DNA of 64,000 bases from Symbiodinium natans (GCA_905221605.1 CAJNDS010000746.1:555961-619960); one strand, 5' to 3'. Shown: positions 17,901 to 27,255, counted from the stretch's first letter. Notes: generated from the letters alone by a model not told the origin. Made by a program: numbers and translations.

Positions 17901-18071
17901 AGTGCCACTTTGTATACAACAGTGGGTGGGAACTGTATGCACGCAAGCAGTGATTGTGATGTTCTGCGATATTCACAGCTCAGAGCTAAGACGCTTTGTA
18001 AGCATTGCCTCAAGGATGGCTGGGTGGTGAATGCTGAGTTCCTTGGTGAGGAACGAGCCGCTGGAACGTGA
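14844..18071 (+). CDS. Retrotransposon pol, C-terminal frame: dioxygenase-like domain, RT, RNase H, hydrophobic tail
   Basis: The frame opens at a TTG, so it is a continuation reached by a -1 shift around 14850-14900 (A-runs in GCAAAAG and GGAAAAAG). Residues 63-205 look like a TET/JBP-type 2OG-Fe(II) dioxygenase. A Glu/Gln-rich coiled-coil-like linker (250-390) follows. Copia RT runs about 391-630 with FTRKQGTGRRRARICACG, GLDISKAFLTAPM, ALYGLAESPAAW and YVDD (580-583). RNase H runs about 763-900 with YADASF, STAEAEL, TDS and MIADLLTK. After RNase H come two hydrophobic segments (about 926-946 and 986-1010) and a Cys/His cluster H1033-x4-C1038-x13-C1052-x2-C1055. The stop is at 18069. RT and RNase H copy the RNA; the roles of the other domains are inferred. 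Confidence 0.95.
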   Translation: MVCKSGTAEDGTQLEKEEQKAKSMYERSMYDYVDCEELLEGIVYPKRVNRRGGINNWCTSTRALVLGHYTHGGVCGITKETHRRPWLCRYLASFVRHHNPEAKFSALQISCNAPVSLHRDSHNEKHCCNYVCGFGDYKDGQLWVEDEKVLEEGAEVVEQSYGKKVLPGKLVDIHWNFMSFFPRKLHGPMPLKGNRVSLTGYTPVFMERLSYKDRCYLLQCKFPLPEPQAEEGEKRKWLKMTLKETSLDDYAVFEAHQWALEEHLSIRRLIAEQECCILDEFHGSANESSEEKGSETRDWLVKAKRAEEQLSKFLVKAAQVQQMVQENTALEAAEEVEFLQTKTIPTQEAMQELEKWRESLSDEVTSLVKELEVVEPTTQEKLDKLAEEPNAPVIEYVPSLVVFTRKQGTGRRRARICACGNFISSTAATEYEGPRSLSRHSLYAPGLDSTTFRCQVRHAAYMVWIIAGLDISKAFLTAPMNRAQREGRLVVVQPPRAAVKLGLCTKEERWIVRKALYGLAESPAAWVEWRDQRLQGMSWVSKDGQAMSFQRSNADPSLFLIMAQEKLEGASKLVGTMGLYVDDFLMAGTMTVLREALEQIRKEWKTSEPEFCGPGCGDGFLKFLGVQIWYRNGSFFLNQEDFVRDLLNRRGYQIDETGKGSNLPMVKETPGEEEEVDIPSLRAAQGAVGEFLWVAIKTRPDLAFCTSQLSLWTSRRPRFVVKKAEEVFRYLAATPTLGLTFGAIATCEKERNEVLRYGRGVKVVESYADASFAAGENEKSHSGAVVVWGDCPVMWATQRQSTVALSTAEAELHASIEGATMIQSCTPIIAALVGTGEESLQKVLYTDSVSTCSIIQYPAGSWRTRHLRIRAAGVRSLVDRGYMVIAHLRGEYMIADLLTKLMSGQVYAKQKALWGLRLLVQGTDLKKASLAMAVMMVAASLQGMATGGEEVSTAGFCCSEEGVCKVANTSAVMVLAQGIEMVVNNSDLVAYLVAAIILWELAWCLFRRLWIKKAVVIPASATLYTTVGGNCMHASSDCDVLRYSQLRAKTLCKHCLKDGWVVNAEFLGEERAAGT
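15030..15458 (+). other. TET/JBP-like 2OG-Fe(II) dioxygenase domain between integrase and RT
   Basis: APVSLHRDSHNEKHCCNY contains the iron-binding HxD (H118, D120; 15195) in an HRDxHN context that resembles the TET/JBP group. GDYKDGQLWVED follows as the next strands. HWNFMSFFPRKLHGPMP supplies the distal His (H186), and Arg195 lies nine residues later, where 2-oxoglutarate is usually bound, in GNRVSLTGYTP. The order HxD, H, R and the 66-residue HxD-to-His gap fit the double-stranded beta-helix fold. All metal and cosubstrate residues are present. TET/JBP enzymes oxidise 5-methylcytosine or thymine in DNA. The substrate here is unknown; an AlkB or prolyl-hydroxylase relative is the alternative. 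Confidence 0.62.
17622..18071 (+). other. Hydrophobic and Cys/His C-terminal tail of pol
   Basis: Beyond RNase H there are about 150 residues not found in classic copia pol. A hydrophobic stretch (SLAMAVMMVAASLQGMA) and a second one (LVAYLVAAIILWELAWCLF, flanked by Arg/Lys) could span membranes. The end carries H-x4-C-x13-C-x2-C, suggesting a small zinc site. Env-like extensions occur in some copia relatives but sit in separate frames. Here the tail is continuous with RNase H. Confidence 0.5.
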
Positions 18072-18256
18072 ATTTTCCAAGTGCGAGGTGAAGAAATCCT
18101 CAAAGGTAAAGGATTCAGCCAATGAGCTGAAGGTTCGTCCTGGAAGACGTTAAACCACAATGTGCATTTCAAGCAGCTGGCTGCTGCCTAAATGGCGGTT
18201 TTTGGCCAAAGATTTGCACCTCCAATGTGTCCTAAGAAATCCTAGGACAGGGGGAG
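18072..18256 (+). other. Retrotransposon 3' untranslated region
   Basis: 185 bp between the pol stop and the 3' LTR. No open frame of note. It ends in the polypurine tract. Confidence 0.8.
18244..18256 (+). promoter_or_regulatory. Polypurine tract
   Basis: AGGACAGGGGGAG directly precedes the 3' LTR, the place where plus-strand DNA synthesis is primed in LTR elements. It is mostly purine with one C. Confidence 0.8.
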
Positions 18257-18485
18257 TGCGGAGCTGCAATTGGTATTGTAGAAAGGAGTCGGTATTGGAA
18301 GTTCAAGGGTCAATGAACCCGATAATCGTTGGCTCAAGCCATGACCAAAGCGGTCGAAGGTTTCGTAAAAAGTGTGCCCTTGGTTTGGGGTCTTGCTGTT
18401 CGGTTGTTGGTTGTTGCAGGGGTATTAAGGGCTTCTGTTGGGGTTGACTGTTTTGTTCCCTGTCCTCCTTCGGTTGCCCCCCGTA
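18257..18485 (+). repeat. 3' LTR (229 bp)
   Basis: Matches the 5' LTR over its full length with two substitutions. It carries the same spliced-leader-like TTGGCTCAAG (18329-18338). It is followed by CCCTA (18486-18490), the right copy of the target duplication, then by degenerate CCCTGAA units. Confidence 0.95.
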
Positions 18486-19083
18486 CCCTAAACCCTGAAC
18501 CCGAAACCCTGAACCCGAAAGCCTCAAGGGGATCAGCCAATCTTCAGACACCCGTTTTGCTTGGGGAGCTTAGGGCTCGAAAGGGACGCAGGGCTCATTT
18601 CCAATGGGTTTAGGGTTTAGGGTTTAGGGTTTAGGGTTTAGGGTTTAGGGTTTAGGGTTTAGGGTTTAGGGTTTAGGGTTTAGGGTTTCCGGAGAATGAT
18701 CTTCTGAAGCCTGCGGCGGGAAAGTGCCTATAAACAAAGCTAACTCTTCAGCCCTAAGCCCTGAAAAATCGTCTCAGCACTCTCCCTACGCCCCGAAGCC
18801 CTGCTAAACCCAAGTTCGATCTGCATAAGTGGGGCTCTACACCGTGAGGTGAAGGGGTTTAGGGTTTAGGGTTTAGGGTTTAGGGTTTAGGGTTTAGGGT
18901 TTAGGGTTTAGGGTTTAGGGTTTAGGGTTTAGGGTTTGGGGAACTGCAAACCCGAAACCCTGAAACCCAGGGCTAGTTGCCAAACGATGGTACCTTCTTG
19001 GGGCAGCCTGAATAGAACGGCTCCGTAGTGCAGTCCAAAGGTGAACACAAGTAGGAACTGGGTGCATAGGGTTGCTCAGGGTA

Positions 19084-19195
19084 CCCAAAGAGCTCAATAT
19101 TATTGCTTAATTAAGGAATATTCCTTAAATCATATAGGGATCCTTAATATGATTTAAGGTATATTCCTTAATTAAGCAATATTGGGCTCTTTGGG
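19084..19195. mobile_element. Palindromic MITE, family 1, copy A
   Basis: A 112-bp near-perfect palindrome: CCCAAAGAGC...GCTCTTTGGG ends, AT-rich arms with TTGCTTAATTAAGGAATATT, and a GGGATCC-containing centre. TA on each side is a 2-bp target duplication. Three further copies (32033, 33663, 33915) are at least about 90% identical by eye. No coding capacity, so mobilised in trans if at all. Confidence 0.85.
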
Positions 19196-19261
19196 TATAT
19201 GGGGCTGATATTGCTGTTAATTATTGCAAAATGAGTACACCATAAATGTTTCGGGCTCCTG

Positions 19262-19345
19262 TTCATCCACCACAACCAGGTCATAGGGCTTGTACTTCCC
19301 CTCCTCCTGGTGTGATGCTTGGGCAGGGGGGGGGGGGAGGGGGGG
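19262..19345 (-). CDS. Exon-like island, possibly a motor-protein fragment
   Basis: Minus strand is open through ASHQEEGKYKPYDLVVV and DEQEPETFMVYSF to a stop near 19231. KPYDLVVV followed about ten residues later by MVYS loosely recalls the PYDLxVV segment of axonemal dynein heavy chains. That resemblance is from memory and weak. The piece VDEQE also appears at 25191-25253 and 28233-28318. Confidence 0.25.
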
Positions 19346-19439
19346 GCGCAAGGTTGCTGGGTGTAGGGTCAGGGCTTAGATTAGGGCTTCGGGTTCATGG
19401 ATTTAGGGAACTTGGTTGTGGGAAAAATGTCTACAACAT

Positions 19440-19606
19440 TTTGTAGTTCGTATTAAAGCTTGAAAAGCCCATTCGTGTATCCCGACGTAGATGCTTGTTT
19501 GTGTGAGCAGATGCTCCGGCGTGATTTCTCGGAAGCCGAGAGGGAGATGGTCTTGGGCAGCCGCAATGTGTTGCGCAACGCGAAGGAGGGCATCGAAGAA
19601 GGCCAC
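19440..19606 (-). CDS. Exon-like island next to a telomere-like array
   Basis: Minus strand reads AFFDALLRVAQHIAAAQDHL then PLGFREITPEHLLTQTSIYVG, a helical, protein-like sequence. It begins directly after a TTTAG|GG array end on the minus strand (array 19605-19678). It has no ATG at its start and no stop until 19403. Family not recognised. Confidence 0.4.
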
Positions 19607-20140
19607 CCTAAACCCTAAACCCTAAACCCTAAACCCTAAACCCTAAACCCTAAACCCTAAACCCTAAACCCTAAACCCGACCCGTGTGCTTGCGGGTGGG
19701 AGACGACTAGCCCGGGGGGGGGGGAGGGAGGGGGGAGGGGCGAAGAAGCCTTAAAAAGCGTTTAGGGTTTGCGGGGCCTGACTCTCGCAACTCCACGGGT
19801 TGATGCCTGCAGATGCGGCTCAGAGCGTGGTCCTATACAAGTTGAAGGTTTAGGGTTTAGGGTTTAGGGTTTAGGGTTTAGGGTTTAGGGTTTAGGGTTT
19901 AGGGGTTACGGTGGAGCCTTAACTCTAAAACCGCAACCCCCCAGAGGCCCAAACGCCTCAACCCGAAAGCCTAAACCCCGAAATGCGCCCTACAACCCTC
20001 AACCCTCAACCCTAAACCCGAAACCCTAAACCCTAAGCCCTAAACCCTCCGCTCTGGGTTGGGCTCTGCGAGATCTTGTATATAGCACCCCCCCCCCTCC
20101 CCACCCCCCAAGAGCTCGTGGGGGTTTAGGGCCTACGGTT

Positions 20141-20310
20141 CTGGAGGCACCGTAGGTGCATGGGTACTTATAAGCCAACACTAATTTATAAACCCTAAAC
20201 CCGAAACCCGAAACCCTAAACCCGAAACCCTAAACCTACAAAAAAAACGAGGTGGCTCAGAAGTACAGTCAGTCATTATTAGGCTTATAAGTACCCTGAG
20301 CCTCCAAGTA
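20141..20310. mobile_element. Family 5 inverted-repeat element carrying a CCCTAAA array
   Basis: Left end CTGGAGGCACCGTAGGTGC ATGGGTACTTATAAGCC is mirrored by the right end GGCTTATAAGTACCCTGAG CCTCCAAGTA. Between them sits a degenerate CCCTAAA/CCCGAAA array (20194-20235). Same architecture at 42671-42864 and 46728-46830; a version without an array is at 22512-22632. Confidence 0.55.
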
Positions 20311-21819
20311 GACCCTAAACCCTAAACCCTAAACCCTATACCCTAGACCCTAAACCCTAAACCCAAAACCCCTCTCCTCCGGCGCCGGGTTGCAGAAAAT
20401 GACCTGCCAAGCTGTGGTCGGAATCTCTGAAGCATGGGGTTCTTACGTTCTTATGATTAGTTGCTGAGTTCATAAGCCCCCCAAAAGTGTGCACTTTCAC
20501 TTCGGCTTAGTGAGGGCCCAGGGGTTCTTAAGTTCTTTTGATTAGTTGCTGAGTTCAGAAGCCCCAAAAACGTGTGCACTTTCAGTTCTATAGGGGGATT
20601 ATAGTATCCCAAAACGTGTAAAGTGTGCTCACTCAGCCACTAAGTCATTATGTTTAGGGCTTAGGGCACAGGGCTTAGGGCTTAGCGAGGACCAAAGGCT
20701 TCTGGCTTAGGGTGTAGGGTTTAGGGCCCAGGGCTTTGGGGTTTTAAGGGCTTAGGGTTCAGGGTGTATGTAGGGTTGCAAGCTTCCCAATAACACCCCC
20801 CCCGCCGACTTTATGGACTTGCGGTCCCCTGAGCAAGGCCGAGCTCTGGGCCCCCAATGAAAGGGCTTTGATGGGTTTGGGGTTTAGGGGTTTAGGGTTT
20901 GGGTGCAGGGTTTATAGGGTTTAGGGTCTACAGGGTGCAGGGCTTACGCTTTCAGGGTCTTTTTGTTGGAGGGAGGGGGGGGGGGTTGAAACAGTTTGGG
21001 GTCTAAGTTGAAAGCTGTAGGGCTTAAGTTGAAGGGGTTTTAGGGTTTCTCTTGAAGAGTTCTATGTTTTCGCGGCTTGTCGGTGTAGATGGGTTTAGGT
21101 TCTGGGTTGAGGCAAGAAAGCTTGATTAGGGCTGAGGGTCCGTGGAAGCCACATGGCTCTGGGTGGTTCGGGTGTAGGGTCAGGTACTGCATTCCGAGGA
21201 GCTTATATAGTTGCCATGGTTAGGAACTTCAACTGAGGAACCCAAAACTCTAAACTCTAAACCCTAAACCCTAAACCCACCACACTAAGGAACTTAAGTT
21301 AAGCCGCTGTACCATGTAGGGCACATCCCAAGCTCAAACCTGAAACCGTTCGAGCCCAAGAAGCTGAAAACCCCAAAGCCGAAACCCAAAAACCCAAAAA
21401 CCCAAACCCTAAACCCTAAACCCTACACCATAAACCCTAAACCCTAAACCCTAAACCCTAACCCCAAATTCTAAACCCTAAACCCTGCCACCCAAACCCT
21501 AAACCGGAATCGGTGTTGGGGGCTGGGTTACGGGCTACGACACGGCACACCAACCCAAGATCACCCTAGATATCTGCAGGGACTTTCTGTTCGGGAAACC
21601 TTGATGGCTTCGTTTAAGGTACTTAATCTCACTTGAGTTCGTTCGAATGGTGCATTTACGTTCCTTCATATGGTAACTTCCTCCCAGTTCCTAAACCCTA
21701 AACCCCAAACCCCAAACCCTAAACCCCAAACCCGAAACCCGAAACCCGAAACCCGAAACCCGAAACCCGAAACCCGAAACCCTAAACCCTAAACCCTAAA
21801 CCCTAAACCCTAAACCCAC

Positions 21820-21895
21820 CCAGTTCAGCACATCAATGGCCTGCAGATCTGACTGATCTCCGTGCTTGGCAAAGAAGGCAATGGCGTCCTCCATG
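21820..21895 (-). CDS. Candidate internal exon between telomere-like arrays
   Basis: Minus strand: array ...CCCTAAAC then CTCAG| acceptor, a 76-nt open segment encoding MEDAIAFFAKHGDQSDLQ then AIDVLNW, then |GTGGGTTTAGGG, a donor that runs into the next array. Both splice sites fit. The composition is strongly protein-like on this strand and not on the other. Family unknown. Confidence 0.5.
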
Positions 21896-22511
21896 CTGAG
21901 GTTTAGGGTTTAGGGTTTAGGGTTTAGGGTTTAGGGTTTAGGGTTTAGGGTTTAGGGTTTAGGGTTAGCTTTTAGGGTTTGGGCTTCGGGGTTTGGAGAA
22001 CCCAACTAAGGTCGACTTAAAACTCCAATGGGGTTTAGGGTTTAGGGCTTATGGTTTAGGGTTCAGGGTCTAGGGTTTAGGGTTTACGGACGAATCCAAT
22101 GAACAATCTCCAGCTGCTGCAACAAAGGTCCTCGCCGGTTTTCAGGAGCTTCATCTCGTTCCTGGGTAGGCTGGTTTAGGGGTCAGGGGAAGCTCGGAGA
22201 GGCGGGGAAACCCTAAACGCGAGACCCGAAACCCTAAACCCTAAACCCTAAACCCATTAACCGTAAACCCTAAACCCTAAAACCCCAAAACAACCTCAAC
22301 CTTCATCACCCCAAAGCCCGTGCGCCTGGTACCGGGCTCGGGAGTTCAACTTTGGTGCATGGGCTTAGGGCTTGGGGCTTGGGGCTTCCGTTTTTTGAGG
22401 GTTGAAGTTTAGGGTTTAGGGCTAGGGTTTAGGGCTTAGGGTTCAGGGTTTAGGGAATAGAGTTGAGGGTTGAGGGTTACTATTTAGGGTTCATGAATCC
22501 AGTACAGAGTT

Positions 22512-22632
22512 TACTTGGAGGTTGACGGGTAGTGTTAAGCAGCTTTTAAGTATGGTAAGGATACTTTTAAGGCTTTTTCGGGCACTTATGATCGTACTTA
22601 TAAGTTATAAGTACGCATGAACCTCCAAGTAG
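22512..22632. mobile_element. Family 5 palindromic element without array
   Basis: TACTTGGAGGTTGACGGGTA on the left is mirrored by GTACGCATGAACCTCCAAGTA on the right, with ACTTATAAGTTATAAGTACG-like inner arms. 121 bp, no coding capacity. It is the array-free counterpart of the elements at 42671 and 46728. Confidence 0.6.
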
Positions 22633-24321
22633 GGCTGAGGTTGAGTGCCAGTCTTGGGTTCTGTAGATGAGGCCGCCCATTCAATGGTGCACGTCGCACG
22701 CAACTTATCAAACAAGAAAGTGGTCACAGCAACAAAACCAGAAGACCCAAGAAACCCTAAACCAACAAACCCCGACACCAGCAAAACCCTAAACCCTAAA
22801 CCCTAAACCCTAAACCCTACCCTAAACCCTAAACCCTAAACCCAAAAAAAAAACAAACCCCCAACACCCACAGACCATCAACCCCTAGACCCTGAACCCT
22901 AAACCAACGAAGCCTAAAGCCCCATAAGCCCTGAAGCCTTCATGCCGGAAATTTTTTGGAGGGAGTCGAACTTGGAGACCCCCAAGGATGTACCCCTAAG
23001 GGGTTTGGGATTTCGGGCTGAGGGTTTAGGGTTTTAGGGTTTTAGGGTTTAGGGTTTAGGGTTTAGGGTTTAGGGTTTAGGGTTTAGGGCAGTTCCCTGA
23101 ATGGACTCCTGCTGCGCCCCTTCTATTCCCTGAGACGATCTTCAAGAAGGTCCCCAAAACCCAAGGATGCAACGTTAGGGGCCGTAGGGCCCCATCATAC
23201 ACGCTAAGCCCTAAGCCCTTAAGCCCCAAACCCTAAGCCCTAAGCCTGGGTTGAGGGTCTAGGGTTTGGGGTCTAGGGTTTGGGGTTTAGGGTTTGGGGT
23301 TTAGGGTTTGGGGTTTAGGGTTTGGGGTTTAGGGTTTGGGGTTTAGGGTTATGTTCCTTTGGAGACGAAGCGCTGCACAGAAAGCTCTTTGTCCTCCTCG
23401 TCTGGGCCTTGCCTGGCACAGTTGGGGCGTAGTTGATCCAGGGCATTAGAACTTTCGGGTTTTGTGTTTAGGGATTTGGGTTCAAGGTTTAGGGATGAGA
23501 GGTTTAGAGCTTTAGCTTTTAGGGTCTAGGGATTAGGGTATAGGGTCTAGCATTAGGGTTTAGGGTCTAGCCTTACATTCTGCATCCCAAACCAGGGTTT
23601 AGGGTTTAGGGCTTAGGGTCCTAACGCATACACGTCTGAGTCCCAAACATTGAGTAACCAGTAACTTGCATATAGTAACTTAGGAATAAGAAAAGGCACC
23701 CTTTTGGTTTAAAGGGGCTCCAAACGGAACCTGAACCCGAAGAAAAGGGAACCTTAAACCCTATATCCTGCATCGGCTAACCCCTAAACTCTAAAACCTA
23801 AACCCTAAATCGCCTAAACCCTAAACCCTAAACCCTAAACCCTAAACCCTAAACCCTAAACCCTAAACCCTAAACCCTAAACCCTAAACCCTAAACCCTA
23901 AACCCTAAACCCTAAACCCTAAACCCTGCTCTGGGTCCGAGCCAAAGCCTTCCCTGGGGTCCGGGCAGGGCCGCGAGCAAAGCTCGGTCCTTCTCGTCCT
24001 TTCCGGCCTCTCATAGTGCCATGGGGGTTGAAGGTCGAGGCTGTGGGTTTAGGGTCTAGGGTTTAGGGTTTAGGGTTGAGGGTTCAGGGTTTAGGGTTAG
24101 ATCCGCCGACCCTGACGTTCAACGAAACGGGCCACTTGCGGAATATCCCGAAACTCGGGTTGTTATAGCTTCTGGGCTTTGGGGCTTGGGCGTTTAGCAT
24201 TTAGAGTTGGGCGAAGGGTGATAAGTTAGGGTTTTAGAGCTTAAAGTAGGATCTGGTACGCTTAGCCCGAAAGCTACTAAACCCTAAACCTTAAACCCTA
24301 AACCCTAAACCCTGACCACCC

Positions 24322-24411
24322 TTTCTGAGTTGCCTCCTGCTCCTGGTACATGAGCCAGATGTGCTTGACGTGCTCCTTTAAGCCCTGCCAGCGGAGCTGC
24401 AACCCACTCTT
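24322..24411 (-). CDS. Candidate internal exon, helical, unknown protein
   Basis: Minus strand is open through KSGLQLRWQGLKEHVKHIW then LMYQEQEATQK, a charged helical peptide. It is bounded on the right by CTAGGGTGC and on the left by GGGTGGTCAGGGTTTAGGG on the minus strand, where GTGGTC could be a donor leading into an array. The plus strand is less protein-like. Family unknown. Confidence 0.45.
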
Positions 24412-25190
24412 GCACCCTAGAAAACTCTTAAACCCTAAACCCTAAACCCTAAACCCTAAACCCTAAACCCTAAACCCTAAACCCCACACAATCAGGGCTT
24501 TAGAGTTGCAGTGGGCTTGTTTGTGGGTTGAAGACTTTCTTGCCAAACAAAAACCTCAAACCTAAACCTAAACCCTAAACCCTAACCCTAAACCCTAAAC
24601 CCAACCCCTAAACCCTAAGCCCTAAACCCTAACCCTAAACCCCTAAACCCGACTAATTGGCTCCGGGCGGGATGACGGGATTCTACAGCACTTTGTAAGC
24701 TTGACCTACTGCTTCTTGGTAGGGAATGACTCAGTTAGTACCTTGTATCCACCTAAAAACAGGCTAAGCCCTACACCCTAAACCCGAACCCCTTTTTAAG
24801 GATTTAGGGTTCTAAGGTACCTCAACCCTAAACCCTAAACCCTCAACCGTAAACCCTAAACCCTAAACCGTCACTCCCTTTACGAAGAACCAGGAAGTTG
24901 AACGTACGAAATCGCACGGACCACCCCTTCTTTTCGCATGAAGGGGAGGAGAGTTGCAGAAAAGACCATGACCCTAACCCTCAACCCTCAACCCTCAACC
25001 CTAAACCCTAAACCCTAAACCCTAAACACCACCCCTTCTTTTCGCATAAAGGGGAGGAGAGTAGCAGAAAAGACCATGATCTTGAGAGATGGGCAGCTCT
25101 TTAAGCTTGGGATGTTAGGGATGTTACCCCTAGTTGGGGTTGAGGGTTTAGGGTTTAGGGTTTAGGGTTTAGGGTTTAGGGTTTAGGGGT

Positions 25191-25253
25191 AGAAGGAAAA
25201 TTGTGGATGAACAGGAGGCCGGGCTTCCCAGAGGCTGCAAATTTTGCAAGTAG
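25191..25253 (+). CDS. Exon fragment with VDEQEAGLPRGCK, copy 1
   Basis: Plus strand reads RRKIVDEQEAGLPRGCKFCK and then TAG at 25251-25253. It starts directly after a TTTAGGG array. A related peptide (VDEQEVGLPRACK) is encoded on the minus strand at 28233-28318. This shows one coding segment copied to two islands in opposite orientation. Confidence 0.45.
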   Translation, partial: RRKIVDEQEAGLPRGCKFCK

Positions 25254-25587
25254 TTCGGGTCTAGGGTTTCGAGTTTAGGGTTTAGGGCTTTAGGCTTTAG
25301 GGTTTAGGGTTTAGGCTTTAGGGTTTATTCTTTAGGCTTTAGGCTTTAGGGTTTAGGGTTTAGGGTTTAGGGTTTAGGGTTTAGGGCTTAGGGTTCAGGA
25401 CTTAGGGTTTTGGGTTTAGGCCTTCAGGGGTCTTGGGGCTCAAAGCTCTCGAGGTTTTGAGTCTCTAAGGGCAGCTTCATGGGCCCTTTCATGTGGTCTC
25501 TGTAGGGTGTATAAGGGGTATAAAAGGGGTCCCTTTTTCAGGGCCCATACTAAGGGGGCCATGTAACTACCCTAAGAGAGTTCAGGG

Positions 25588-25677
25588 TTGGGATGTTCCC
25601 CCTCATACGAACAGTCCGTCATAGGGATTATAGTCCATCCCTATTAAGGGCTGTTAGTATAAGGGGAAGCATCCCAA
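25588..25677. mobile_element. Palindromic MITE, family 4
   Basis: 90 bp with ends TTGGGATGTTCCCCC and GGGGAAGCATCCCAA and inner arms ACGAACAGTCC / GGGCTGTTAGT around a GGGATTATAGTCC centre. Relatives at 48128-48231 and, interrupted by a telomere-like array, at 41851-41993. Confidence 0.6.
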
Positions 25678-26254
25678 CTCTAACCCGTCGTCCCTTCTTC
25701 GCTCAACCTGACCACGCGCCTACACGTTCGCACCCCCAAAGGGGCTTCGGGTTTAGGGCTTCGCCCTCCAAATTGTAGATCGTGGACTGCGGGTCCATTT
25801 GCGCAACCATCCCGCAACCCTGAACCCTGAACCCTAAACCCGAAACCCTAAACCCTAAACTCATCACTAGACCCTAAACCCTAAACCCTAAACCCTAAAC
25901 CCGAAACCCTAAACCATAAACTCATCAGTCCCTTCCGGCCTAAACCCTAAACCCAAAACTCATCAGTCCCTTCCGGCCTGCGTTCCCGACTCCTTTGCCA
26001 CCTCCTCCTCCTGCACAAGGGGGTTTAGGGTTTAGGGTTTAGGGTTTAGGGTTTAGGGTTTAGGGTCTAGGGTTTTCGAAAGAGGTTCACCTTGCAGGTG
26101 CCTTTCTGCATACAAACCCCCCTCAACCTTCAAGCTTGGAACCCTAAAGCCCGATTAACCCTGTATGTAAAGCTTCTGAACCCTAGCAACCCTATAAACC
26201 CTAGAAACCCTATCAACCCTGTAAACCCTATAAACCCTCCACCCCAAGCCCCAA

Positions 26255-26355
26255 TTTCATAACCGTTCACTGCATGGAACTGATCAATGCTCACCTTGAT
26301 CACGATGCGGCCCTTCATGCCCTTCGCGGCATCTCGACAAGAAGTGTGGAAGAAA
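26255..26355 (-). CDS. Candidate exon, GFFHTSCRDAAKGMKGRIVIK
   Basis: Minus strand: TCGCAG| acceptor, then GFFHTSCRDAAKGMKGRI and VIK, then |GTGAGC, a consensus donor. If unspliced the frame continues VSIDQFHAVNGYEIG into a degenerate array. Protein-like; family unknown. Confidence 0.4.
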
Positions 26356-26473
26356 CCCTGCGACACCGAGGGTGGAGACCATCTCCAACATGCTGCGCTG
26401 GCGCCCCCAAGCCCTAAACCCTAAACCCTAAACCCTAAACCCTAAACCCTAAACCCTAAACCCCCGGCGGCAG

Positions 26474-26545
26474 CTCCGAAGGTGCCGGCAGCTCCTTATA
26501 TGTGAAGTACAACACCCACAAGCTCTGGGGCCTTGGGCCTTCTGG
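26474..26545 (+). CDS. Candidate internal exon between outward-facing arrays
   Basis: Plus strand: CCCTAAACCC, CGGCGGCAG| acceptor, an open segment SEGAGSSLYVKYNTHKLWG then LGPSG, then |GTTTAGGG, so the donor is the first base of the array. 72 nt. Family unknown. Confidence 0.45.
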
Positions 26546-27143
26546 GTTTAGGGTTTAGGGTTTGGGGTTTAGGGTTTAGGGCTTAGGGCTTAGGGTTTAG
26601 GGTTTAGGGTTTAGGGTTTAGGGTTTAGGGTTTAAGGTTTAGGGTTTAGGGTTTAGGGTTTAGGGTTTCTAGTTTAGGGCCTTCTAAGGGAGCGAAGTGT
26701 AGCTCGTGTTGGTTTCGGCTTTGGGGGTTAAAGAACCCTGCGCCCTACATGAACTCCCCGCATACTCCACATAAAGCCCGAAGCCCTGAACTCCAGAAGA
26801 GTTTACCTACCGGTTGTTAGTAGTTTAACATGTAGGGTTATATCCCCTTCTACAAACCCCCTAAAGGAATCAGATACCTGATTCCGGCATTCCCGACTGA
26901 GAAGCAGCAAGCTTAGAGTTTTGGTGTCTAGGGCTCAGGGCCCCTAAGCCCTAAACTACGCAGACCCAAAAGTACCCTAGCAATAGAAAGGATGCCTTTC
27001 AGCTACAGCCTAGAAAAAGGGAAAAGGGGCCTACTCTGGGTCCCCTAAACCGGAAACCTCGAACCCTGAACCCAAAACCCTGTAAAACGTAAACCCGAAA
27101 AAGAAAGAAAAGGAATACGGGCCTACTCTGGGTCCTAGTAAAC

Positions 27144-27255
27144 TAAGCTGCCCAGTAACCTAGGCTTAAAAAGGGTGCCCTTTTTTGCTTAAAGGGGTTT
27201 ATAAGGGAACCTAAACGACCCCCAAAAGGGAATAAGGGTACTACTGGGCATTTTA
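27144..27255. mobile_element. Palindromic MITE, family 2, copy 2
   Basis: Near-identical to 1500-1610: TAAGCTGCCCAGTAACCTAGG start and TACTGGGCATTTTA end, same interior with TTTTTTGCTTAAAGGGG. The outer TA pairs are conserved. Confidence 0.65.

Larger units (their letters stand above)
8589..18485 (+). mobile_element. Ty1/copia-type LTR retrotransposon with two extra DNA-modification-like domains
   Basis: A 9.9-kb element: 229-bp LTRs (8589-8817 and 18257-18485), a primer-binding site at 8818, gag start at 8880, protease, methyltransferase-like domain, integrase, dioxygenase-like domain, RT, RNase H, a hydrophobic and Cys/His tail, and a purine tract before the 3' LTR. Integrase precedes RT, the copia order. 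The LTRs differ at only two positions, so insertion is recent. The coding region occupies three overlapping frames (8880-12959, 12868-14988, 14844-18071) needing a +1 and a -1 shift. In such a young copy these are programmed shifts, fresh indels or assembly errors. It sits in a telomere-like array. I infer an autonomous or recently autonomous element. Confidence 0.95.
18486..22500. repeat. Telomere-like arrays alternating with unique islands, block A
   Basis: TTTAGGG arrays lie at about 18606-18688, 18855-18938, 19847-19903, 21901-21970 and 22034-22084. CCCTAAA arrays lie at about 19605-19678, 19998-20048, 20194-20235, 20311-20370, 21252-21279, 21402-21500, 21691-21818 (including about eight CCCGAAA units at 21725-21780) and 22217-22280. 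Islands of 60-400 bp between them are unique and often open in one or both strands. Apart from the exon-like islands and MITEs listed separately, I see no genes. G-runs at 19326-19345 and 19713-19740 and a C-run at 20089-20105 are prominent. Confidence 0.9.
22501..25560. repeat. Telomere-like arrays alternating with unique islands, block B
   Basis: TTTAGGG arrays at about 23017-23092, 23250-23348 (alternating TTTAGGG and TTTGGGG), 24045-24092, 25142-25191 and 25260-25400. CCCTAAA arrays at about 22785-22843, 23803-23929 (about 17 units), 24277-24313, 24431-24484, 24565-24650, 24814-24872 and 24985-25026. Islands near 22660-22745, 23091-23150, 23350-23450, 23930-24020 and 24105-24170 are open and protein-like, but several are equally open on both strands, so I do not call them individually. 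Confidence 0.9.
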
